From Rachicladosporium sp. CCFEE 5018 (taxonomy: Eukaryota; Ascomycota; Dothideomycetes; Cladosporiales; Cladosporiaceae), in NCBI GenBank assembly GCA_002077045.2, contig KZ111140.1:1668791-1732790 (forward strand): a stretch of DNA of 64,000 nt, read 5' to 3'. Of this stretch, positions 32,423 through 43,889 are shown piece by piece. The translations under genes and the position numbers were made by a program. How positions within the stretch are numbered: position 1 is the first letter of the stretch; each line of letters opens with the position of its first letter. The notes beneath the pieces are model-generated. The model made no database searches and had not been told where the DNA came from. It saw only the letters and a list, made by a program, of their open reading frames with translations.

Positions 32423-33048
32423 ATGCATCCCTCCACCCTCCTTCCCGCCGCTCTCTGGGCCTCCCTCATCTACGCGATCCCCTCTTGCGCGGAGACCGTG
32501 AACCGCACTGCAACGAATGGCTACGGCTCGACGCCCTCTGAGCGGCACTACATCAACCACACCCAGGCGCTCACAGTGATCAACTCAGGCATAGCCAAGG
32601 CCATTGAGATCAAGTGCGCCGCCTCAATTGCCCAAAGGCTTTTGCTGAGCCACCCAAGCAACAGCGTACTAATGCTCCTTGTAGTGTCCCAATGAACATC
32701 GCCGTCCTCGACCCCTCCGCCACCCTTGTCGCCTTCATCCATATGGACAACTCCTACCTTGGTAGCATCGACATCAGCCAAAAGAAAGCCAAGACCGTCG
32801 CCGACTTCAACGGTCTTTTCCAGTCCAGTGGCCTCTACAACCGCTCTCAGACTCTACCAGGCTCGGATGTGTACGGAATCGAGCAGACGAACGGCGGGCT
32901 AGTGGTATTTGGCGGTGGCCAGCCGATCTATGATCCCATGGGTTACTTCATCGGGGCCGTGGGCGTCAGTGGTGGGAGCGTGCCGCAGGATGTTGAGGTG
33001 TCGACGGCGGCTGCGGAGGGGGTGGGAAGCACGATTGTGAGTGCGTAG
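32423..33048 (+). CDS. Secreted GlcG/HbpS-like (haem-degrading-like) protein
   Basis: Small secreted protein of the GlcG/HbpS fold. Exon 1 is 32423-32613 and exon 2 is 32685-33048. The 71-nt intron has a weak donor GTGCGC, branch TACTAATG and acceptor TGTAG; splicing gives IEI-N-VPMNIAVLDPS in frame, and the total is 184 residues. The N-terminus (HPSTLLPAALWASLIYAIP) is a signal peptide. Family features are the N-terminal helix with ALTVINSGIAKAIE, the strand VPMNIAVLDPSATLVAF and the glycine-rich end GGLVVFGGGQPIYD / IGAVGVSGGS. Bacterial relatives bind haem or act in glycolate loci; the role of the secreted fungal version is unknown. Confidence 0.8.
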
Positions 33049-33269
33049 GTGTGGCCGTTAAAAGATGGGAGGCGTAGATCGTAAGCGTGAAGTATCTAGC
33101 GCAGGCCACAGCGGTCGTGGGAGGAACGTTCGCGGGTCGCCCGGGTGAAATGAGTGGGAGTGGTAATGTTCCGAAGTAGTAGTGTCATGCATCGAAGCGA
33201 TGGTCCTGTACATTAGTACATCCCTCACCAATTCACACGTGGTAGTGAAAGTCGTCTTTCTCTTGTTCT

Positions 33270-34925
33270 TCACCTCAGCTCGCCTCTCCCGCCCGGATCT
33301 CTCTCCAGTCTTCGCCTCTCGGCCTTGCCTCTACTTCTTTCCTCCCTCACGCGCTCCAGCTCTTCCTCCTGTCTCGCTCTCACAGGTAGGCGGTCCATCA
33401 TCACCCAAGGCGCTCTTGCTACATACCTCAGCTCAAAGTCGAGCTTCTTGACCATCATCTCTAGCTGATCGTCCTTACACTCGTTGATGTGCTTGTTAGG
33501 AGGGAACGCTGGGTACAGTTGTCCATTGCCATTACCATGACCTTGGAAGGCGCGAGGCTCGGGAATGAGATCCATGGGGATGTTGGGAGGTAGCGTGTTG
33601 TCTGTGGCCAAAGCAGTTTCATGGCACCAGGCACGAGCTACGTTACGGGCCGTGTAGCCTCCGCCTCCCAGCAGTAGGAGAGGCACGCCAAGGGCTTTGA
33701 CAAAGGCGATGCATTCACCGTGTTGCTTGATGTTCAAGTTGAACTGGCCGAGTCTGTCGCCTCCGAGAGAGTCGGCGCCACACTGCAGGACAATCGCACT
33801 GGGCTTGTAGGCTTCGAAGGCTCGGCCCACGATAGCTTCGAAGAGGCCGCCATACTGTCTGTCGTCTATGCCAGCGCCGATGGGGACGTTCAGAGCAAAG
33901 TGCTCGCCTATGGTGCCTCGCAAGCCGCGGTCGGAGACATCTCCTGTACCGGGGAAGAACTTGTGGCCTGGCTGGGACTCGTCGTAGGTACCGTAGCGAT
34001 GGAAAGAGAGGGTCATGACGCGAGGCTCGCGCTGAAAGGCCTCTTCTACACCATCGCCGTGGTGGACGTCAATGTCGATATAGAGGACTCGAGGCCAGCG
34101 CTTGAGCATCTCGAGGATGGCGAGAACAATGTCATTGATGTAGCAAAAGCCTGAGGCTTCGGCTTTGTGAGCATGATGCAATCCACCGGACCAGTTGATG
34201 GCGATGTCTGAGGTATCCGAGACGAGCTGGCGGGCAGCGGCAAGAGTGGCACCAGTGTAGAGGAAGAGGTAGGTGGACATGTCGGCAAAGACTGGACAGT
34301 CTGCTCCTGGGCTGGTGGACAGGTTGTACGGTCCAAGATCGACATTGTCACCTGGATGCTTTGGTGGTATGGCTTTGGCGAAGCGTGGATCCCTGCATAG
34401 CTCGTCGAAGGTCGTAGGCGATACTTGGCTGAGGAATTCGACATAGTGAGGGTCATGAAAGCGACTGACTTGATCCTTGCCTGCCGCGACCGCCTCGTGC
34501 GTGTCCATGGTGTGTTGTAGGCCGTATCCGAGGATGAGATGTTTCGCCAGAGTCAGGCGCCAAGGCTTCATCGGATGGGTCTTGCCAAAGTGCATGTCTT
34601 CGACGGTGCTGTTGTAGTGATACGTGACCTTGTGGCCCTTGGGCCGAGTGATGCCATTCTCCTCAACACCGCGCATGATCTTCTCGTTCAAGTCCTGGTC
34701 TCGCCAGTATCGCAGGTCTTCCTCCGTGGCTGGTGGAGTGTAGCTGCCACTGCCTTGCGCTCCTCGTCCGCCGCATGACATCGGATCATCGTACTCGCCG
34801 CCGTTGATGTAGCCATCTGTCAGGTCTGGAGTGCGCGAGGGCGATGGAATGCCTGAGTGTTGAAGTCCTCCAGCGTCCCACTGCTGTACTATCGGGCTGC
34901 GAACGTCTGCTCGAGAGGGTGCCAT
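33270..34925 (-). CDS. Class I histone deacetylase, Hos2-like
   Basis: Predicted zinc-dependent nuclear histone deacetylase. Single exon; the start chosen is the ATG at 34925 (MAPSRADVRSP), giving 551 residues. An in-frame ATG at 35054 would add 43 poorly class-like residues. The catalytic domain begins with KVTYHYNSTVEDMHFG and HPMKPWRLTLAKHL. It has the His pair GGLHHAHK, metal ligands in DIDVHHGDGVEEAF and QCGADSLGGDR, and the transition-state Tyr in GGGGYTARNV. The stretch ADCPVFADMSTYLFLYTGA resembles Hos2 more than Rpd3. The C-terminus is a charged Arg/Glu-rich tail. In yeast, Hos2 belongs to the Set3 complex (family knowledge). It is divergently placed 400 bp from the ING gene. Confidence 0.9.
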   Translation of the reverse strand: MAPSRADVRSPIVQQWDAGGLQHSGIPSPSRTPDLTDGYINGGEYDDPMSCGGRGAQGSGSYTPPATEEDLRYWRDQDLNEKIMRGVEENGITRPKGHKVTYHYNSTVEDMHFGKTHPMKPWRLTLAKHLILGYGLQHTMDTHEAVAAGKDQVSRFHDPHYVEFLSQVSPTTFDELCRDPRFAKAIPPKHPGDNVDLGPYNLSTSPGADCPVFADMSTYLFLYTGATLAAARQLVSDTSDIAINWSGGLHHAHKAEASGFCYINDIVLAILEMLKRWPRVLYIDIDVHHGDGVEEAFQREPRVMTLSFHRYGTYDESQPGHKFFPGTGDVSDRGLRGTIGEHFALNVPIGAGIDDRQYGGLFEAIVGRAFEAYKPSAIVLQCGADSLGGDRLGQFNLNIKQHGECIAFVKALGVPLLLLGGGGYTARNVARAWCHETALATDNTLPPNIPMDLIPEPRAFQGHGNGNGQLYPAFPPNKHINECKDDQLEMMVKKLDFELRYVARAPWVMMDRLPVRARQEEELERVREERSRGKAERRRLERDPGGRGELR

Positions 34926-35326
34926 CCTGAATGTTGCATCCTTCGAAGCTGTCGTCAGCCAAGCCTTGTTCGATGCTGTATCTTGCTCGATTGAAGAAGC
35001 GCTTTGTATGTCGACCAGTCCTGAGTAGGGGATTCTGGCCTGTAACCCTATCAATGCGCGCTCTACGTACAGTCTCTACTCCATGCACAAGTGGAGCATC
35101 TTCACATGTGAATCTGCAGGGCTGCAGGCGCGGGAGCGGATGATCTGCCGTCAGCCGCTTATGTCAGCCTTGGATGCGCTTGACACGGCCGCCTGTATTT
35201 CGTACATTAATCCATTACTCACGCACCACTCCCATCAGTTCCGTCGCCCGGACCTGTCGAGTCGTGTTCCCTTGAGGCTAACTCACAGCCTGCGGTAGGT
35301 AAGATCGCCAGGCACACACCGCCAAC
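34926..35326. promoter_or_regulatory. Bidirectional promoter region, HDAC / ING genes
   Basis: A 401-bp interval separating divergent starts of two predicted chromatin genes. Co-regulation is possible but not shown; I recognise no specific factor site. Confidence 0.4.
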
Positions 35327-36491
35327 ATGGCACTCAACATGCCGGAAGACGCCGCCTCGGTGCTGGAGCAATTTGTCCATGATGGTATGCAATCCCATAT
35401 TATTTCATCTTCTCTTCAAGGCTAACATCAGCAGTCGCCAACACTCCCGCCGAGGTGACTCACTTGCTCGAGGAGATCCAGAGCAAAGACGCTCAAATCT
35501 TGGCTTACAAGGATGAGATCGCCAAGCGAGACGCCGCCCTCCAGAAGTGGGTGCGCATCAACGGTGGCCATGTCCAGAACCCAAAGGAGGAAGCATTCTC
35601 CAAGACGATCAATGACTGCTTCGACAAGTGCGAGATTTTGCAAGCCGAGAAGCTCGGCCTGAGCGAGAAGGCGCTCATCGTCCTGGAACGTCAGCTCAAG
35701 CGCTTGGATGTCGGACTTCGCCACCTGGCTGTGCGGGAGGAATTTCCAGCCGACTGGAATGGACCAAGTATGCTGTCTGGCACGACGACTGGCGTATCGA
35801 CGCCTGTGGTGCACGCTGGCAGTAATGGAGGACCACTGCAAGGTATCTCAGGTAATGTCGGAGTATCAGGTGGTGCACCCAACATCGCAAACGCAGCACA
35901 ACTCCGCATGGCCCACGCAGCAGCCGCCACACGCGCAGTTGCAGCAACAACTCCCGCTACAGCACCACGAGCGCAACGCGAGACTAGTAGTGAAGCTAGT
36001 AAGCGCCGTCGCCCTCATGTCTCACTTGGTGCCCTGCCCACCGCTGCCTCAAGTCTTCGCCAATCTTCTCTTGGGCCTGGAACGCCGAAAGCCAGCACTC
36101 CTGTTCCAACGTCCACATCTTCCCGCGCCGGCTCAGCGCAGCCACCTCAGAAAGCTGGCGCCCCGAAGAGAGCACCCACGTCCAACGCCTCAGCCAGGAG
36201 ACCACCTCCGACCCAGCCAACTCGTAAGCGAATACGTACCAGTAACCTTTCCGGCCCGCCCAAGAAAGGGGACCGCCGCCGTACTCTCGCTCGCCGCTCT
36301 GGAACCCCATCATCGCACTCCCCTTCACTCTCACCCACGCCTTCAGACCTCGCTGCCTCCAACTTAGCTCGTCAAGCTGACGGTGCAGCAGGGTCGGAGG
36401 AGGACGACGCCGAAGAGGGTGATGATGCGCTGTACTGCTTCTGTCAGAAGGTCAGTTTTGGCGACATGGTGGCTTGCGATAACGATGCGTG
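35327..36491 (+). CDS. ING-family PHD-finger protein (Pho23/Yng-like), cut by gap
   Basis: Predicted subunit of a histone acetyltransferase or deacetylase complex that reads methylated H3K4. Exon 1 is 35327-35384. The 50-nt intron (35385-35434) has donor GTATGC, branch GCTAAC and acceptor AGCAG. Exon 2 runs into the gap at 36491. The N-terminal ING domain is visible (AEVTHLLEEIQSKDAQILAY and NDCFDKCEILQAEKLGL). A long Ser/Pro/Ala-rich basic linker follows, then the start of the PHD finger (ALYCFCQKVSFGDMVACDND) with its first two zinc cysteines. The rest of the finger is lost to the gap. About 370 residues are visible. Which complex it serves cannot be decided from this part. Confidence 0.88.
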
Positions 36492-36591
36492 NNNNNNNNN
36501 NNNNNNNNNNNNNNNNNNNNNNNNNNNNNNNNNNNNNNNNNNNNNNNNNNNNNNNNNNNNNNNNNNNNNNNNNNNNNNNNNNNNNNNNNNN
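36492..36591. other. Assembly gap (100 N)
   Basis: Exactly 100 N. Left of it is the ING PHD finger of copy A; right of it is the amidase-Osh intergenic sequence already seen at 2606. The join is therefore not a natural continuation of the ING gene. Confidence 0.95.
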
Positions 36592-36846
36592 ATCCTCGTC
36601 TTGATGACTTCATTGCATCTGCAAGCACTCCAGCTATCTGGCGCACAATCGGCATGTGCAGCCCTTGGTATCATTCGCTTTTCCATCCCGCTTCATCAGT
36701 GTCCAGCAAATGCTCATGTCGCTCGTTCGCTCTCCTGCGTCTATTGCCACTCGTCTGCTCGTACCCGCTTAGTTTCCATCACAACCCGCTGTTGTGCATC
36801 TCGTCCCTCCTACCTGTCTGATGTCCCGCCAGACAGGCTGTGATAT

Positions 36847-38470
36847 CTATGACTCAGCATCTACAAACGCCTCTTCATTGCCCAACGAGTCTTGTCGCAC
36901 GATCTGGCCTGCGCGGTTCATCGATCCAGCTTGGTTCTGTGTACTACTACTGCTCTTTGCATCGCCGAGCGACATATCTGCAAGCTGCTTTGTCGGTGCT
37001 TGTTGCAAGGCGGACTGCTGCGTGGGTATCATCGGTTGTTGGAGTTGTTGCGGCTGTGACTTGGCCGTCTGTTGTGCGCCTGCATGAGAGGCTGCAGCTT
37101 CGTTCTGTCCGAAGTCGATGAGATCGTTCGCGCCATCGGTCTGTGGCCGCGTGTGTTGTGATGTAGTGTTGTTGGTCGGAGCCTTCTCGCTTCTCGATCC
37201 TTGTTGTAGCTTCTGTGTGAGCTGTAGTGGTAGTATATGTGTGATGGCAAGTGTTTGCTGCACTTGCTGCTCGGCCGGTAGACTTGGATCAACCTTCGCG
37301 TCGATCACCCAATCAAGCTTCTCTTCGTCTCCTGCGGGTGCGGCGGTGAAGAGCTTTGGCTTCCATTCCGTCTCGCCCCTCTCTGTTGCTTCTGCTCGTT
37401 GCTGCTCCTCGATGGCAGTCTTTGTGTCTGTAGCTCCTCTGTGATCTGACTTCTTGATCGCTTTGTTCGTTGCATCCCATAGCCTCTGAGACTCCCTTGG
37501 GTCTTGCTCTTCTAGTGGTCTGGACTTTGGAAATGATGGCTTTGCAGAGCTTGCGTCGAATAGCAGCTGCTTCTTGCCTGTGCTCAGATCCTTGATGAAC
37601 ATCTCGCCGTGCCAGAAGCCGCTGAGTTCGAAGAGTGCTTTGCCAGTCCGCGAGTCTTTAATGTTGCCGCCTATTGCGTTGTATGTGCCTCCCACCCAAC
37701 CTTTGACCTTGAACTCGACGTCTGCTTCTAGTCCAGTCTCCGGACAGCGAACGACCGCGTGATCGCCAAGCTCGTACTTCATCTTGCCGAAGAGAATACC
37801 TCGCGCGTACATGTTGGGTTGGGTAATGAAGCTGATTTCGTCAGTGCTGTGGTCAGACGTAAGGGACATCAAGCTGCACGTACTATCGCTCGTTTCGGTC
37901 TGTGAATCGCATGACCGCGATGCCTTCCATGAAGCTGCCTGCGCTGTTGCCAAGGAACTTGCTGCGAGGCTTGAGAGTTCCGTCTATACGGATGTGGTGT
38001 TCTGGTGCCATGAAGAAGTAGGAGGATTTCGGAGGGTGGTGGCATGTTTGCTCGGAGATGTAGTAGCCTCGCGTTCCATCTGGATAGTCCCACCAACCTG
38101 TGAAGACTTCCCCAAGGATCGGATTCAGCGGTTTCTTGACGCCTGGGGGTTTGATATGCCAGCCAGATAGGTAGAACTTGGTGACTGCAACGAATCTCTG
38201 TAGCGGATCGTCGATAGTAGGTAGATGTAGGAGCTGGTCGGGATGTGCCATGAAGTTTGTTATGCGTTCTAGCATACTTCGCGGCTCCAGGATGAAGGTA
38301 GGTAGGGTGATGCGTGAGAGATCTGCGCCTGGTCGCAGCTGTGCGATGATGTGGCTGATGACATTGCCCTGCTCGGAGGAGACGACGGTTTCGTCCTCGT
38401 CGGTCTCGCTGACTTGGTCTGTACTTGAGCGGGCGGAGCCGAGGCTGTTCTTGCGATGACCGAGCACCAT
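36847..38470 (-). CDS. Oxysterol-binding (Osh-type) lipid transfer protein, copy B (complete)
   Basis: Exon 1 is 37884-38470 and exon 2 is 36847-37831, with a 52-nt intron (37832-37883), giving 523 residues. Exon 1 carries KKPLNPILGE and the signature EQTCHHPP. Exon 2 carries MYARGILFGKMKYELGD and VKGWVGGTYNAIGG, then a charged helix and a Gln/Ser/Thr-rich tail that ends AFVDAES. No PH, ankyrin or GOLD domain is present, which is the short Osh architecture. Copy B also offers an earlier acceptor (CCACAG at about 37847) that would give a 37-nt intron and add five residues (TDEIS) in frame; this AG is absent in copy A. Its last 622 bp recur at 2862-3483. Confidence 0.9.
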
Positions 38471-40653
38471 GGTGGCGGAGAGGGTGGTGGTAGCGGAGCG
38501 GTGCTGGTGGAGGATCAGGCGTCAGTGTGGTGCTGAGTAGTGGGTGAAGTGAGAGAGAAGAGTGAATGAAGAAAAGAGAGGTAAGGTAAGGTCAGTCAAT
38601 CAGGCCGCCAGGCAAGCAAGATTGGAACGCCGTCCAACGCATGCAGCAGAGCACAGCAAGCAAGCACGTTGTTGTTGTCGTCAGTTCGCCAGCATCCCAC
38701 TTGCCCAGGCACAAGCTTTTGCAACGAGGTTCGCGTCACACGTCACATCCGCGGGGTCGCGAGTGACATGGCTTGGCATTTCTCCCGACTTCATGTGTCG
38801 GATGTCATCTTGCACGGGTTGCACAAAGGTCCTCCAACATCGATAGCCAGTGGTCTTCTCCATGGCTGTACCTTGTAGCTGGAATGCATTCGGGTGCGCA
38901 TGGTGTAAGTGCTGTCAAGTTTGGTATATCTCGGAGAGATCAAGGATCCACGGCATAGTCGGACTTCTCCGTTGGTCTCCTCTGATGATAGCGAGGGACA
39001 CCACTGCAATGGCTTGACGTATACAACCATTCGCGAGTGGAGACCTCCGTCGGGAGAGTATCAATCTGCAAGGCGGACTTGGGCATGGGAGTTCCATTTC
39101 TTGCTCTCTCAGAAGCGATTGTTTGACGCCTTCGCAGTCGCGGTGCAGTCGATGGGTCCATTGTCAAGGTCCAGCAACCATCGAGAGACCTACGACAGTG
39201 CTTGCTTGCTGTGCTATACCTATGCCAAACGATGAGACGCCTCAATGAAACGACTCAACGTACCTCAATAAATGCCCGGGGGAGGTGGTTGTGCCGGCGG
39301 GGAGGCACGAACCCAGCACACCCCCGACCACAGCAAGCGGCGTCGCGGTCTGGTGAAGCGGCACGCATACCACGGCACGGTGTTGTAGCCGTGCGCGATG
39401 CGCACCCGCGCACAGGGGACCACACTGAGCACGTACGTGTGCTCGCAATGTCTAAACGCGTGGACAACGCCACGCCGGCACATGTTGCTAGTTACCTAGT
39501 CAGTATAATGGCCCCTGCTCATGTCGTCGATATATGGACTTACGAAGTCGAGGGAGAGAGGTTTGCTGTGATCTAGTGAGTATACAATCAGCTTTGTCCT
39601 TTTACACCATCTCCTTGCATTTTTCCTCGATCATCGAGTCTCGTCGTGGAACAATAGACGTATCTACTGTGAGGGTGATCTGCTTTACCATGTCAGTCAA
39701 CAGTCCATTATCTCAATGTCAGCAGATCGGAGTCGCTACTTACGAGGCGTCGTCGTGTCTGCTATATTCAACGAACTAACTGTTAGCTACGCGTCCTCAC
39801 TCTACGAGGACTCGATGGGGTCTTGCTCACCTTGCTTGATGTCTTGTTCGTGTCAAGAAAGGGAAGAGTCAGTGAACTTCAGTTCATTCTGACTAGCTCG
39901 TGGGAGGGGCTACGGGATTGTCCGCTCGTCTGCAGTACTTAAGAAGGAGCGGAGTACGGAGATGCGAGTCGATGTTCGAGCTGCTTCCACCCTTGCAACC
40001 GTGTGTCTTGCATAGCGACCAGAACGTGATCGATCCAACCTACAACAAGCACGGGTACACGGAGCGTGTACAAACAGCCATCTAAAGAGCGAACACTGTC
40101 GACGACTCGACGACTTTTCCCGACATCTGCGCATACGAAGATGCAAACGATACTGGGCTGGTGTCGTTGGGAGACAAGAGGGCTTTCCGTTCGTCCGTTG
40201 TCAATCACAGCACTTGCATGACCGGGTCAAAAGAATACATCGAGTCGCGACCCGATGACCATCAGAGCCATCCCGTCGTTACTGGTCTGCTCACTGAGGC
40301 GAGAAGCATGAGATAAGGTAGCTACCACAGACATGAGAGGCCGACACGACAAGAGCGCACTACAGTAAAGTCCATTGTACTCAGCCGAATCGCCACGATG
40401 TTGTTGGGAAGCACCAGATCGTCGTCGACACGATACAATTGAGACTGTATGAGCGAGAGGCAGCGAAGACACATTGGAATGAAGCATCCCCTTTCACCCA
40501 CGCAAAATGAGTGACTGACAGCGAGCCGTGGCCAGTACCGCGTAACGAAGCAGGAAATTGAGGCTCATGATGGTGAGATTGAGTTCTGTACAATATAAAG
40601 CGCAGTGCAGGCTGGCTTTTTCACTCTCGCTATAACTCTTCATCGCTCTCAGA
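38471..40653. other. Long intergenic region, copy B
   Basis: Equivalent of 4917-7058, with small indels near the Osh start. The GC-rich block 39265-39483 is nearly unchanged, and two of the minus-strand donors seen in copy A remain (at about 39541 and 39744). No gene is assigned. Confidence 0.4.
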
Positions 40654-42196
40654 CTACAACGGCAGTGGGAAGACAGCCGGACTCTTCTTCCCATCCTTAC
40701 CCACGGCCCTAATGCCAAACTGCAAGTCATCCTTCGGCAGGTCCGCAGTAACTGTCCCCACGTTCCCAGCATTGAGGTAGTGACTCCACTGCAACGCACC
40801 ACTGACCCTCCACACCAACTCATAGCTAGCGACGAGCGTATCGTTCCCAGTGTTCCAGTTGAATTTGCTCAAATTATTCACAATCGCCAGACTGGTATTC
40901 CGGAACGTCGCCGGCACGCCCACAGACTGCGAGATCGTGACGTTCTTCGGCATTGCCGGGGCATTGGCAGCACTCCACATAGTCGCGAGATTCGTCCTGG
41001 TCACACGCTGCAGGTATTCGAAATTCACGAACTCGATGTTATCACCGTACACAACGCCATCTTGCACGCGCGGGTCCTGGTGCTGGTGCTTGTAGTCCTC
41101 CACGGCTTCTGTAAAGCGTACAGCCGGGAAGCCTTTGGAAAGAAAACTCTGATGGTCGCCACCTCGGAGGAAGCGATCGGGGCGGTAGATCAAGGCGACT
41201 TGCATGTCCAGGTACTGCACTGCGCCGGCAGCGACTTCGGCTATGAAACGGCCGAGGTTGCGAGCGGGGGAATCGTTCTCGCCGCTATGAGGGCCGTGGT
41301 TTGCAAGAGGTTGGCGCTGGAGGCGTTCGGGTAGAATAGCGAAGCACCGAAAAGTCGGATGGTGTGTGGGTTGATAGGCGTGGTTGGCAGGAAGCTTCCT
41401 TGGCCTACGATGTCGTTATTCCAATTTCCTTCGACGTTGTAGGATTGGTTCTTGAGAGTTCCGGCGAGGTTGCTGGAGCCGTAAAGACCTTGCTCTTCGC
41501 CTGCTACAGCGGCGAAGATCATCGTGGCGGCGGGTCTGAGCTTAGCGCAGATGCGGGCCATTTCAAGGACGAGAGCCACTCCTGACGCATCGTCGTCGGC
41601 ACCTGGCGCGTTGCCAGTGTAGTCGTTAATATCTAGGCGGCGGGAATCGTAGTGACCTGTGACGACGTACCTGGCGCGCCACATTAGTAACTCGTCTTGC
41701 AGACCATTTCAAGGGTTGTGACTTACACTCGGTTGGGATCAGTAGTCCCGTTGATCCTCGCGACCACATTCGTGATGTTCACAGGGAACAGAATCCTGCT
41801 CGCCACGGGCTGGATATACGAGTTGAAGAACACATCTACATTCCCATCGCTCGTAGCAGCGATTCCCTGCATCTCCCTTAACAGCCAGTCCCTCGCAGCT
41901 CCGATGCCTCGTGTAGTGGAATTCTGTTGCGAGAGCGTATGCCTCGTCCCGAAGCTCACGAGTTTCTCCACCGTCCGGCGCAGACGCTTTTGGTCAACTT
42001 GCGCGATTAGATTTCGGGTCTGGCGATCTGGTGCTTGGGGAATGAGCTGGCTGCCATTGTTGTCCGTAGGCGGCCAGGAGGCCTCAGGCGCGTAGCCAAA
42101 CGGCTGACCTGGCATAACGTTGGAGCCGGGGAGATTCTGCCATGATGTTGCTGTGGCCGTAGCCAAGAGGCCTGAGACGGCGAGGGAGATCTTCAT
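40654..42196 (-). pseudogene. M28-family aminopeptidase, copy B, frameshifted
   Basis: Allele of 7059-8602 with the same start, signal peptide and 56-nt intron (41671-41726). Within exon 2 one base is missing at about 41285 (GCCGC-TATGAG against CCGCCTATGAG in copy A). The frame shifts after residue 285 and ends after 14 foreign residues at 41241, giving about 299 instead of 495 residues. The truncated product keeps the first four zinc-binding positions but loses the last ligand (His in GGDHQSF) and the C-terminal region. The remaining 188 codons downstream (40654-41220) stay open and conserved, so the lesion is recent or a base-call error. Confidence 0.8.
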
Positions 42197-42809
42197 GCTG
42201 TCTGGACGTCCTTCAAACAGTTCAGGGATGAGGTTGCATAGAAGCCACAACGTACCAGCGACCTACATAAGGTCTACTTTCTGCATTTCGCATCATCACC
42301 TGGTATGAAGTCGCCAACTGCCTCTCCTGGCCTAGCATATCGCCATTGCATGGCTGTCACGGTCATGCTGGGCGATCACTGGCGATGCAGAGCTAGATCG
42401 GCGCAGGACCCAATGATCTGGATTGGCAGCTTCATCTGCCGCGCAGAATGACGGCATTTGCATGGCTGCTATGCGGCTTGGGGGAGGCTCTTGACAATCA
42501 GCGGGGTTGGAGCACGGTGAAGGTATGGCTCCTGCCTGATTGGGTTGATGTTGATGAGCTGCCAGGTACGGGAAGCTTTGGTGGAGCATTGGTTTTCGAG
42601 GGACGTGCACGGTGTGTCACTGCTGCCATTGACAGCTCCAGCGCTTCGGTCGGAGACACGCCATGTCAACGAGAAGTGAGATGTACTATGTAGCTAATGC
42701 GGAACGGCTGAGGGCTCCCTTGACTACTGCAGTGCGCCAGGCGATGCAAAAAGTCGGTTGCGGAAACAGAGACTGCAATCTGAGGTGCATTTAGAGGTAT
42801 TCATGCTAT

Positions 42810-43889
42810 CTACTCCTCCGTCAAGAACAGACCCAAAGCAAGGATGAACTCCTCAGTCTCATCCAGTTGCGGACAGTGTCCACTCAGCCCAAACCGCACC
42901 CACTTCACCTTCGCACTTGGCTTGGTGAAGTACGGCTGCACGGCCTCATCTTGCGCCTCATCATACCTCCCATTGATCACCAGTATACCTCCCGGCACAG
43001 TCCTCTGCGTCACCTGTCTCAAGCCCTCCTCTATCGTCCACGTCTTCAGACTGCCTGTGACATAGAACTCGGACGGCCCATTCATGGTTTCGTAAACCGT
43101 ATTGTCTTCTGCCAGGGCGCTGAACGAATCGTTGAGCTCTTTCGGGAATGGGTTTAGACGGCAGACGTGACGCTGGTAGAAGACGTTGACGGCATCTTCG
43201 TACTCTTTCGTGTCAGTAGTACCGTCTTTCTCGCAGCGTGTGAGGGTCTCTTGGACATTCTTAGGTAGTCCAGCGCGAAGCTTGTCACAGACCTTGAAGA
43301 CTCGTCAGTACCGTGTACCGTAGTGGAAGTAGGAAGATTGCGGCCATACCTTCACCCATGTGATCATCGAAGCTGGAGAGTCCGCCACGATCACCTTGTT
43401 CAGCCCCTCCGGCTGCGTGATCGCATACTGCCCAGCCATCATGCCGCCCCAGCTTTGTCCCAGCAGATCGAATGTTTTGATCCCAAGATGCGACTTCAAG
43501 TTGTCCAGCTCCGCCATAAAGAGCTCCGGGTTGAAAAACGACGCGTCATGCTTCTTCTCCTTGAAATGCGTGCTCGCGCCGCATCCCACCTGATCATACA
43601 TGATCACCGGTATGCCATAGTCTTCGTAGATCAGGGAGATGGGTAGAAGGTAGCTATGAGGGACTCCGGGTCCGCCATGCAGGCAGATCAGCGGAACTTT
43701 GGAAGACTTGCTCAGATCCCCCCAGAGCCAGTAGTGCGTCTTAGCTTTATCGCCTGTACTCGGGATCTTGAATGGAATATCGCCTTCGCTCGTGTGCTTG
43801 GGATATGGGCGGACTTGGCCTGGTGGGCGGACTGGTATTGTAGGATCTGAAGCCATCGTCATTGTGTTTGGGGAGCCTGCGTTGGGCAT
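42810..43889 (-). CDS. Proline iminopeptidase-like alpha/beta hydrolase (S33), copy B
   Basis: Intact allele of 9217-10296. Exons 43350-43889 and 42810-43292 are separated by the same 57-nt intron (43293-43349), giving 340 residues. HGGPG, GQSWGG, NGRYDE and SGHCPQ are all present. A longer reading from an in-frame ATG at 43925 exists only in this copy, so the shared ATG is preferred. Replacements against copy A are few (for example R to H in the LKSRLGIK region and K to S in DAKFF). Confidence 0.9.

Noticed and set aside
34926..35054. Longer N-terminus of the Hos2-like protein from the ATG at 35054
   Set aside because: The added 43 residues show no resemblance to class I deacetylases, and a good ATG follows at 34925.
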